Below, in pieces: positions 54,687-62,010 of a DNA stretch of 64,000 nucleotides. Where the stretch lies: the NCBI GenBank assembly GCA_016703425.1, contig JADJCA010000007.1, positions 1 through 64,000 of the forward strand. Reading direction: 5' to 3'. A model generated the notes under the pieces. It had not been told where the DNA came from. It saw nothing but the letters and a program-made list of their open reading frames with translations, and searched no databases. The stretch is from Myxococcales bacterium. Its GTDB lineage: Bacteria; Myxococcota_A; Polyangia; Polyangiales; Polyangiaceae. Every line of letters begins with the position of its first letter. Position 1 is the first letter of the stretch. The position numbers were made by a program, and so were the translations under genes.

Positions 54687-54760
54687 ATCACGACGCCGGG
54701 AGAGCTCGCGGCGATGTGGCGCCGCATTCGCCTTGGCGCCGTGTGGTAGGCTCCGTCTCC

Positions 54761-56290
54761 GTGCTCGAGCGCATCGCGCTTCACCAGACTCGCCTCCGCG
54801 CGCCGGGCCTCGGCGTGGACGCGCGCGGCGTGGCGCTCGGCACCAAAGGTCTCGTGCTCCTGCCGACGGTGGACCGACTCGTCGCGCTCCTGGCCATCTA
54901 CACGCGCGAACAGTCGCTGGAGGCGATCCTCCCGTCGGTCGCGCTGCGCGTTGTTCGCTCGAAGCTCGGCACCCGCGAGATCGTCCTCGAGATGGCCGCC
55001 GAATCGAGCGACCGCATGGATCGCGTCGCCGAGGCGGCTCGCTTGGTCCAAGGCTTCGCGTTCACCGGCACGAGTCGCCACTTCGTCCAGTACCGCGACG
55101 CGGCCGCGCCCTTTGGCTACGACGCGCACGAGCTCATGGCGTCGAACATGCCGCTCGTCCTCTACCACGACCGTTTCACGCAGGAGTACGAGGTCGAGCG
55201 CGATCTCGATCTCAAGGCGCTGCTCATGCGGCTCCATCTCGAACGCGATCCCCCCTCGCTCGCACAACCGGGCCTCCGCATCATCGTCGCCGAGCACGGC
55301 TTGAGCGCCGCGCTCATCCACTACTTGGTCCGTTCACGTGTCGAAGGCGAGGTCGCCGCCTGCGAGTGGCCCCCGGCGTCGGCGTTTGATGATGGCCCCA
55401 CCCGCCGCATCGTCGTGCGCGTGCCAGACCTGCCGCCGCGCATGTTGCCCTTGCTCGGTCACACGCCGGGCCTGTCCACGTTCCTGCCCGCGGCGCCGGG
55501 CGTCTTTGTGGAAGCGGGCTTTCGCCATCCCATCGAGCTTCGCGCCTGCCCCGTCTTCGACGCCGGGGGGCTCGTCTTGATGCGGGGCCGCGGCGAAGAG
55601 CCGTGGGCCCTTCCGCGCGTCCCCGTCATGGGCGACCTCCGCGCCTTCGCGCGCATCACGCTGCGCGACGCGAACGACGGCGCGCTCGCTCAAATGGCGG
55701 AGCGCAGCACGACGCCCGACGTGGTCCGGGTTCCGCTGCGTGTGTTGCCCTCGCTGGCGCCCTGGCGGCGCGTCACGGTGACCTGGGTCGCGCCCGCCGA
55801 CATGGCGCTCTTGCGGCGCGTGGCCTACGCGCTGCCGCGAAGCGTCGTCGCGGCGACGCGCATCGCGCACACGAACAAGGGCGCGTTCCTTCACACCGAG
55901 GGCGGCGTGGAGAACATTCCCGTCGGTACCTTCTTCTCGGAGCTTCACCCGAACCTCTTCGTCGCCGCGGGGTTCGACGTTGTCCCGCAGGTCGCGCCCG
56001 AAGTGCTTGTCCGCGCCATGGGCGTGCCGCCGGGCACCCGCGTCTTGCTCACTGGCGACGGCAACGCGTTGGGTGTGCCCATCGAAGCCTTCGGACCGCT
56101 TGAAGATACGCTCCTCGACGGGGCTGGCTTCGAGCCGCTGACGGCCAACGCCGTCGCCCGCACCCTCGAGCTCTCGGCCATTGAGCTCGCCATCGATCCC
56201 ATCGGGGCGCTGCCGCTCCGCGGCACCAAGCCGGTCGCGAGCGCGCCGCCGGCGCTCCCCGAGCGCGCAGGCGCGGCCGAGGACGAGTGA
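54761..56290 (+). CDS. Large protein of unknown family, first of a coupled pair
   Basis: 509 residues from GTG 54761. No signal peptide, membrane helix or recognised catalytic motif. The sequence is a run of alpha/beta modules: LGTKGLVLLPTVDRLVALL, LEMAAESSDRMDRVAEAARLVQG, an Arg-rich middle (RRIVVRVPDLPPRMLPLLGHTPG, RGRGEEPWALPRVPV), and a late beta-rich part (GTFFSELHPNLFVAAGFDVVPQVAPEVLVRAMGVPPGTRVLLTGDGNALGVPIEAFG seen as strand-turn-strand units). It ends with an acidic tail. It overlaps the next gene by 4 bp (GTGA), so the two act together. Myxobacterial 'ternary system' domains are an untested comparison. Cytosolic. Confidence 0.72.
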   Translation: MLERIALHQTRLRAPGLGVDARGVALGTKGLVLLPTVDRLVALLAIYTREQSLEAILPSVALRVVRSKLGTREIVLEMAAESSDRMDRVAEAARLVQGFAFTGTSRHFVQYRDAAAPFGYDAHELMASNMPLVLYHDRFTQEYEVERDLDLKALLMRLHLERDPPSLAQPGLRIIVAEHGLSAALIHYLVRSRVEGEVAACEWPPASAFDDGPTRRIVVRVPDLPPRMLPLLGHTPGLSTFLPAAPGVFVEAGFRHPIELRACPVFDAGGLVLMRGRGEEPWALPRVPVMGDLRAFARITLRDANDGALAQMAERSTTPDVVRVPLRVLPSLAPWRRVTVTWVAPADMALLRRVAYALPRSVVAATRIAHTNKGAFLHTEGGVENIPVGTFFSELHPNLFVAAGFDVVPQVAPEVLVRAMGVPPGTRVLLTGDGNALGVPIEAFGPLEDTLLDGAGFEPLTANAVARTLELSAIELAIDPIGALPLRGTKPVASAPPALPERAGAAEDE

Positions 56291-57372
56291 GCGCGCCGGT
56301 CGCCGCGCGCGTCTACCGCGACATCGTCTCTCCGTTGGTTCTCGGCGGCGTCGTTCGTCCCGGCCGTCCTCTCGGCGGCGACGCCATCGCGCGGCTCTTT
56401 TTGCAGGCTGACGCCGTCGACGCCGACCTGCGATCGAGAACCGACCTCGGCCGAGTCCAGGTGGCGCGCTCGCTCGTGCCCATCGACCTGCTCCCGGAGG
56501 CGTCGGCCGGTGATTGGAGCCTCTTCGGCTGCGTTCACGATTGGCTCGCCGCCGCGAGCCCCGAGCTCACCACGCTCTATCCGAGGCGCCCCGCGGAGCG
56601 GCTCCTCGAGATGATGGCTGCGGCGCTCGCGCTCGTGGCGCCCCCCAAAGACGTCCTCGCGGCGCTCTCGCGCCACACCTACCTGTCGCGGCTCTTTGAG
56701 CTGCACCGGAAGGACGTGCGCGTCTCCTTCTGGGCTGGCTCGCGCGTGTTTCTCGGCACGAAGCCGCCGGAGCGTCTGCTCGCCTGGCCGTCGGTGCGGC
56801 GCGTCACGAGCGAGACCTTCGAGCGCGAGCTCGCGGCGCTGCCTGAGCACGGCGGACACGTCGACAAGGAGCGCTGGCTCGAGCTCCTGGAGCAGATGTT
56901 GCGGTCGTCGCCGCTCACCGACCTCGCGACCCTCACGCGAGGGGCGCCGGACTTCAAGTGGTCGCGCGAATCGCTCGGCCTCGCGTCGACGGAGTTCGGC
57001 CGGCGCCTCGTGGTCCGCAGCCTGCGGGCGCAGCGCACCGACGCGGTCCTCCGGGCCGTCGGGCGCGCGACGCGTTTGCTCCTCCTCGGTGAGGCCTTTC
57101 GTGCTGTGGCCATCGCCGTCGATGTCCTCCAAGACCTGCTCTTGGCTTACGCCGTCGACGCATCTCCGCACGATTGGCAGGTTCTCGTCGCCGACGCGGG
57201 CCGTTCGAAGGATCTGTTCTTCGGCCTGGCGCTGGGCTCGCTCGCGGCCGAGGAGGCCGCCTCGAAGGGGCTCTCGTCGCACGACGCAGAGGTGGCGTTG
57301 GCGCGGCTCCTGCCCATCGCGCGTTCAGAAGAGGCGCGCGCTCTCATCCCCGCCGGTGCGACGGCGCCGTGA
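56287..57372 (+). CDS. Helical protein of unknown family, second of the coupled pair
   Basis: 361 residues from GTG 56287, overlapping the previous stop by 4 bp and the next start by 4 bp. Nearly all-helical, with Arg/Leu-rich amphipathic stretches (PSRRPAERLLEMMAAALALV-like, DAVLRAVGRATRLLLLGEAFRAVAIAVDVLQDLLLAYAVD). Near 140-160, RLFELHRKDVRVSFWAGSRVF. No signal peptide, Cys cluster, Walker motif or metal site is visible. The C-terminal third resembles an alpha-solenoid or HEAT-like fold, which fits a scaffold or partner for the preceding protein. Function unknown. Confidence 0.7.
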   Translation: MSAPVAARVYRDIVSPLVLGGVVRPGRPLGGDAIARLFLQADAVDADLRSRTDLGRVQVARSLVPIDLLPEASAGDWSLFGCVHDWLAAASPELTTLYPRRPAERLLEMMAAALALVAPPKDVLAALSRHTYLSRLFELHRKDVRVSFWAGSRVFLGTKPPERLLAWPSVRRVTSETFERELAALPEHGGHVDKERWLELLEQMLRSSPLTDLATLTRGAPDFKWSRESLGLASTEFGRRLVVRSLRAQRTDAVLRAVGRATRLLLLGEAFRAVAIAVDVLQDLLLAYAVDASPHDWQVLVADAGRSKDLFFGLALGSLAAEEAASKGLSSHDAEVALARLLPIARSEEARALIPAGATAP

Positions 57373-58496
57373 GCCGCGACGCCCGCCGACACGCGGCGAC
57401 GCCGCGCATCGTCGCGATGACGGCGCTGGCGGCCGCTGCCTGCGCGCGCGAAGCCCCCACTCCGGCGCACGCAGGCGTTTGGCCACCGACCGCACCGGCG
57501 GCGATGGCCCCCGCGCCGCTCGAGAGCCCAGCAGCGAGTCGCGCAGCGGCCGACGGCGGCGCTCCATTTGTCCTGGGCTACAACGAAGCCTGGTTCAGGA
57601 GCCACTACGGCTCCGATCTCACGCAGCACTTCGATGAAGCGTACGTCGCCGCCACCTTCGCCGGCATCGGCGCCGCCGGCGGCAGCGTCGTTCGGCTCTG
57701 GCTCTTCGAGGGACTCGAAGGCATCACCCTCGGCGACCACGCGCCGACCATTGTCGGCATCGACAGCCTGTTCCTTCAAAACCTAGCGATCACGCTCCGC
57801 CATGCGCGTCGCCTGAAGCTGTCGGTGTACCTCACGGCGCTCGACGGCAACCACGCGCCGGCCGAGGCGGGCCCCTTGCGCGTGCTCTACGGACACCTCT
57901 TTCGTGGCGGGCACGGCGAAGCGGCGGCCTACGAAGAGCGCGTCTTGGCGCCGCTCTTGGGCCTCTTGGCCTCGCACCGCGACGTCATCTACGGCCTCGA
58001 CCTCATCAACGAGCTGCAGGCGCCGAGGAAGCGCGGCTATTGGCCCGACGGCAACAGCGGCGCGCGCGAATACGTGCGGCGGACGGCGGCGTTCGTCCGC
58101 GCGGCTGCGCCTTGGCTGCGTGTCACGGCGAGCTCGGGCCACGAAGGCGGCGCCGCTGACCTCGCAGGCGGGCTCTTCTCGGGTCTCGGACTGTCGTTCT
58201 ACGACCTGCACGCCTACGCCGACGACGGCGTCATCGGAGGCGCCGACGCCGTCTGTCGGCGGGCGGCCCACGACGGCGTCGCCGTCGTGCTCGGTGAATT
58301 CGGGCAGAGCTCGCGCGTCGACGACGATGCCCTCCAAGCGCGCGTCGCGTCGGCGTTCGTGCGCGCCGCGCGCTCGTCGTGTTTGCAAGGCGCGCTCGCG
58401 TGGCGCTACGACGCCCACGAGCGCTGGTGGGGCTTCGTACGCGCTGACGGGGACGCGCGCCCCGCGACGCAAGCGATGCGCGCGCTGGCTCCTTAG
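57369..58496 (+). CDS. Exported glycoside hydrolase, clan GH-A (GH5-like)
   Basis: 375 residues from GTG 57369 (GTGA overlap). Signal peptide ending AAAC (near 25), so probably a lipoprotein. The TIM-barrel domain (about 60-375) has the clan A acid/base at the end of strand 4, in YGLDLINELQ (Glu near 214), and the nucleophile in VVLGEFGQS (Glu near 310). Also RLWLFEG, DLHAY and WRYDAHERWWGF near the end. It may cleave beta-linked glucan or mannan. No carbohydrate-binding module is present. It is translationally coupled to the unassigned pair, the only link to a named activity for that pair. Confidence 0.82.
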   Translation: MSRDARRHAATPRIVAMTALAAAACAREAPTPAHAGVWPPTAPAAMAPAPLESPAASRAAADGGAPFVLGYNEAWFRSHYGSDLTQHFDEAYVAATFAGIGAAGGSVVRLWLFEGLEGITLGDHAPTIVGIDSLFLQNLAITLRHARRLKLSVYLTALDGNHAPAEAGPLRVLYGHLFRGGHGEAAAYEERVLAPLLGLLASHRDVIYGLDLINELQAPRKRGYWPDGNSGAREYVRRTAAFVRAAAPWLRVTASSGHEGGAADLAGGLFSGLGLSFYDLHAYADDGVIGGADAVCRRAAHDGVAVVLGEFGQSSRVDDDALQARVASAFVRAARSSCLQGALAWRYDAHERWWGFVRADGDARPATQAMRALAP

Positions 58497-58543
58497 GAGC
58501 GCCCACTCACGCTCCCGTGCCTCGCTGCGCGGTCAAAGACGAG

Positions 58544-60436
58544 CTACTTGATGGCCGGAACGCAGCGGCCTTCGATGCACTGCTCACCGGAGGCGCATGC
58601 GCCCGGCCCGCCGCACGGCTGGCGCTCGACGCGTGTCACCCACTGGGCGATGTGGTTGCCGCTCGAGAGCTCCTGAAAGGGAACCCAGAACGCCGGGAGG
58701 CTCGGATCCGCCGCGCCCTTCTCTGGGTCGAAGGCCGCCATCCAGAGCTGCGTGTTGTCCCCGTCGTTCGTTCGAAGGCCGTAGGCGCGACGGCTCGAGA
58801 ACGTGAACCACATGAGGCGCTTGCCCCGGTAGGTCTGCACCACGGGCGCCCACTTCGGCCACGAGTCGAAGGTGTCCTTGCCGGGCACGCTCGCCGCGTC
58901 GAGCCGCTTCGCCGGGCCGCCGGCAGCGGGAACGATCCACAATTGGCCGTCAGCGACCCCCGAAGGCGTGTTGCCGCCGGAGGAGTCGTCGCCCATGGAG
59001 TTCTTGCCCGACGGCGAGCGGTTGAAGAGGACCCACGCCGAGTCCGGCGAGAACGCCGGGTAATAGTTGTTCTCGGAGCCGGTGCGCGGCACGAGCACCG
59101 TCGCCGCGCTCCACGCAGAGCCGTTCAGAGAGATGACCTCGAGCGTGCCCTTGGAGATGGCCGGCGCGCCGATGATCATCGGATCCGTCGACTTCGCGTA
59201 GACGAGCTGCTTTCCGTCGGCCGACCAGTCGGGCATCGTTCCCTGCGCCACGACGGGCTCCTTGATGGGCGCTGCCGTTTGGGTCGTCCGCCAGACGATG
59301 TTCTGACCGTTCGACGTCATGATCTGGCTGCTGTCGGGCGAGAACGCGAATAACGACGCGCCCGGCAGCGCGAAGACCTGCTGACGGGTTCCGACGGTCA
59401 GCGTCTTCGACGCGGTGCCGGGGATGTCGAGGCCCACGGCGATGTATCGCCCGTCGCGGGAAATGGAGTGACAGCCCACGCAGAAGAGCGAGCCGGCGTT
59501 GGCGGGACTCAAGAAGGTCTCGGCCTTTTGCCCGCTGACGCCGAACTCGTAGCGCTTCGTTTGGCCGGCGCCGGCGTTCCAGTAGTAGACGCCGCCGGTG
59601 ATGCTCTCGCGGCCAAAGCCGATGTGACGATCGGCGGAGCGGCCCACGGCGCCGCCGCCGGCCGACGTGGCGCGGAGTCGGTACGCCACCGGATCGACGT
59701 CGCGGCCGCTCGAGGCGATGAGGTTCCAAACGGTCTTGTCGGGCGAATACGTGCACCCTGCACCGAGCGTCTGACAGCCGACGTAGACCTTGAGGTCGAG
59801 GTAGGGCGATTCAAAGCCGAGCTCGAAGAGCGACTGGCCCGCTTTGGGCACGTAGTGAAACTCGATGTCGTTCATGTTCGGCGGCACGATGACGCCATCG
59901 GCCGGGTAGACGAGGCTCGGGGATGCCGACGGCGAGTCAGCGCCCGTGAACTTCGACGCCGCCGACGGGTCTGCACCGGCAGCCACGATGACCCGCTTCG
60001 CCTTGAGCGAGAGCGACGTCTTGCCTTCGAGGCGCTCGTCGAGGCGGGCGCGAATCATGGTGCGGCCGACGCGATCGCCGGCCGCCGTGAACGTAGCCCC
60101 CTTGAAGGTGCCCACCGTGAACCCGACGTCCGCGCCTTCCTCGGAGAAGACCACGCGATCGGTGACGTCGGTCCGTTCGCCGGTCTTCGCCACGAGCGAG
60201 ACCTTGTAAGGGACGCTCACGGGCTGGGCGCCGCTCACGTCGATCTCTTTGTCGGCGGGGTCGAGCACGAGGGTGCCGTCGAAGGCTGCGTTGGGATCGG
60301 CGAAGCCGGCACCGGCACCGGGACCGGGAGCGCCCTTGCCGCTCAGATCGCGCGAGCCGTCGCCGCAGGCCGCGAGCGCGACGCCGAGCGTGACCGTTAA
60401 AAGTCCCAACGGGCCCCGTAAAAATCCCTTCAGCAT
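58544..60436 (-). CDS. TolB-like beta-propeller lipoprotein with one CXXCH motif
   Basis: 630 residues from ATG 60436, chosen for its signal peptide (MLKGFLRGPLG ... LAAC, Cys near 22) and GAAGGTG upstream. Residues 40-200 look like Ig-type domains (YKVSLVAKTGERTDVTDRVVFS). The C-terminal half is a WD40/TolB-like propeller: SISRDGRYIAVG, FAFSPDSSQIMTS, PDWSADGKQLVYA, PAFSPDSAWVLFN. A single CVGCHS (CXXCH) lies between them near 330, so one c-type heme may be attached. A final Cys-rich tail (CGGPGACASGEQCIEGRC). Likely periplasmic; the heme and propeller pairing is unusual but seen in myxobacteria. Confidence 0.85.
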   Translation of the reverse strand: MLKGFLRGPLGLLTVTLGVALAACGDGSRDLSGKGAPGPGAGAGFADPNAAFDGTLVLDPADKEIDVSGAQPVSVPYKVSLVAKTGERTDVTDRVVFSEEGADVGFTVGTFKGATFTAAGDRVGRTMIRARLDERLEGKTSLSLKAKRVIVAAGADPSAASKFTGADSPSASPSLVYPADGVIVPPNMNDIEFHYVPKAGQSLFELGFESPYLDLKVYVGCQTLGAGCTYSPDKTVWNLIASSGRDVDPVAYRLRATSAGGGAVGRSADRHIGFGRESITGGVYYWNAGAGQTKRYEFGVSGQKAETFLSPANAGSLFCVGCHSISRDGRYIAVGLDIPGTASKTLTVGTRQQVFALPGASLFAFSPDSSQIMTSNGQNIVWRTTQTAAPIKEPVVAQGTMPDWSADGKQLVYAKSTDPMIIGAPAISKGTLEVISLNGSAWSAATVLVPRTGSENNYYPAFSPDSAWVLFNRSPSGKNSMGDDSSGGNTPSGVADGQLWIVPAAGGPAKRLDAASVPGKDTFDSWPKWAPVVQTYRGKRLMWFTFSSRRAYGLRTNDGDNTQLWMAAFDPEKGAADPSLPAFWVPFQELSSGNHIAQWVTRVERQPCGGPGACASGEQCIEGRCVPAIK

Positions 60437-60511
60437 GGCGTGCGCACCTTCTGCCAGGCGAAACAGACCCGTCAACGCTCCCCGACGTCTCATAGGAGCG
60501 AAATTTTTCAC

Positions 60512-61180
60512 TCAGACGCGGCTTTTATCGATGTCCATCCCGAAGAGGCGCGCGATCGCGCCCTCGAGATCAGCGGGCACCGGCGCCGACACGAGGACCT
60601 CGCCGCTCCTCGCCGGAAGTCGAAGCGACGCGGCGTGCAGCGCGAGCCTCGGAAGGCCAACCTCGTCTCGCATGAAGCGGTTGAACCAGCCGGTCCCGTA
60701 GTTGGAGTCGCCACCGATGGGATGGCGCAGGTGCGCGAGGTGACGGCGCACTTGATGAAACCGCCCCGAACGGGGGAACGCTTCGACGAGCGACGCCCGT
60801 GACAGCGCGTCGACAGCGACGCGTCGAAAGTCGGTCACGGCGGGGGCGCGCGGCTTGCCTTCGCCCCGCGGAATGGGGTGATCGACGTGCACCTCGCCCG
60901 GGACGACGCCCCGCGCGATGGCGAGGTAGCGCTTCTCCACGAGGCCGACTTCGCAGGCCTCTTGCATGCGCGCCGCCACCTCAGCCGAGAGCGCAAACAG
61001 CAGCGCCCCGCTCGTCTGCCGGTCGAGTCGATGAACGGGCCATACGTGAACGCCGAGCGCGTCGCGCGCCTGCTGCACCGCCGCGTCGTCGGCAGGGCCA
61101 GACCACGTGCTCTTGTGCGTCAGGAGCCCCGAGGGCTTGTTCACGACGGCGAGCTCGTCGTCACGATAGAGGATGTCCAC
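60512..61180 (-). CDS. truC: tRNA pseudouridine(65) synthase TruC-like
   Basis: 222 residues. RluA/TruC-type pseudouridine synthase: NKPSGLLTHKS, catalytic Asp in VHRLDRQTSG (near 48), EKRYLAIARG, and FHQVRRHLAHLRHPIGGDSNYG. No N-terminal S4 domain, and the length and KPSGLLxH form fit TruC, which isomerises U65 of tRNA-Asp/Ile1. RluA members that target 23S rRNA are the alternative. Starts at ATG 61180, 27 bp past the stop of the lipoprotein gene on the same strand. Confidence 0.9.
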   Translation of the reverse strand: MDILYRDDELAVVNKPSGLLTHKSTWSGPADDAAVQQARDALGVHVWPVHRLDRQTSGALLFALSAEVAARMQEACEVGLVEKRYLAIARGVVPGEVHVDHPIPRGEGKPRAPAVTDFRRVAVDALSRASLVEAFPRSGRFHQVRRHLAHLRHPIGGDSNYGTGWFNRFMRDEVGLPRLALHAASLRLPARSGEVLVSAPVPADLEGAIARLFGMDIDKSRV

Positions 61181-61207
61181 GACCGGGCCGCGCTCGAGGC
61201 GCGCGAG

Positions 61208-61954
61208 CTACTTCTTTTGGGCGACGACCTTGCCGCCCTTGCCCGGAGCGACGCCGCCGCCAGCTTCTTTGCTAAAGGCCGGGGGCTGGGGAGCCGGCTC
61301 CAAGACCTCGATCTTGCCGTAGGTCATGATGCCGTTGAGCGGGTCGGCCACGATGCCGTTTGAAGACTTGGAGAAGTTCACGCCGTACTTGCCGGTGACC
61401 TTCACCTTCGCCCCGACGGCCGGGAGCGGGTACGGGACGTCAACGGCCCAGAGCTCGTCTTTGTAGAGCTCCTTGGGCGCTTCCTTGAGGTTCTTGTACT
61501 TCTCCATCGCCTCAAAGACGTTGGCGAAGTTCGCGGCCCAACCCATGACGCGAATCCGCGGGGTCTTCGCGTCGGTCGGCTTCGCGTCTTTTGTGTCGGC
61601 GATGGTGAACGAAGGGATCGGGATGTTGAGGCAGTCTTCCGGATCCTTCTTGCCGGTCTTGTGGACCGCGCAGGGCGGGGCCGTCGAGATGTTCGACTCG
61701 ATGATGTACCCCACGATGGCGATCTCTTTGCCGGTCACTTCGGCGCCGTGAATGCGGCTCCGCATGTGATGGACCGTGCCGTAAACCGTGTAGGCGTCGC
61801 CGGCCTTGATGGGCTGGCTCGGCAAGGGCGGCGGCGCAGGCACGTTGGCCTTGCGACCCGACCACGCCGGCGTTGCCTTGTAGGGTTCTTCGCTGCTGCC
61901 GCAGCCAAAGAGAACGGACACGGCGCCAAGGACGAAGAGCGAGCGCGGATTCAT
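61208..61954 (-). CDS. Lipoprotein of unknown function, OB-fold-like
   Basis: 248 residues. Signal peptide with lipobox LFGC (near 18). A Pro-rich linker (VPAPPPLPSQ) is followed by a beta-rich region: YTVYGTVHHMRSRIHG, AIVGYIIESN, IRVMGWAANFANV, VKVTGKYGVNFSKS. The strand pattern with Gly/Val turns resembles an OB-type barrel, perhaps one of the small ligand-binding OB lipoproteins. Two Cys (PPCAVHKTGKKDPEDC) may pair. No catalytic signature. It stands alone; the convergent arrangement seen elsewhere is absent. Confidence 0.72.
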   Translation of the reverse strand: MNPRSLFVLGAVSVLFGCGSSEEPYKATPAWSGRKANVPAPPPLPSQPIKAGDAYTVYGTVHHMRSRIHGAEVTGKEIAIVGYIIESNISTAPPCAVHKTGKKDPEDCLNIPIPSFTIADTKDAKPTDAKTPRIRVMGWAANFANVFEAMEKYKNLKEAPKELYKDELWAVDVPYPLPAVGAKVKVTGKYGVNFSKSSNGIVADPLNGIMTYGKIEVLEPAPQPPAFSKEAGGGVAPGKGGKVVAQKK

Positions 61955-62010
61955 CGAGGAGCGTGTGTATCACGGTCCCCGGGCGGAATCTACGAGGGGA
62001 TTTTTGCGGC

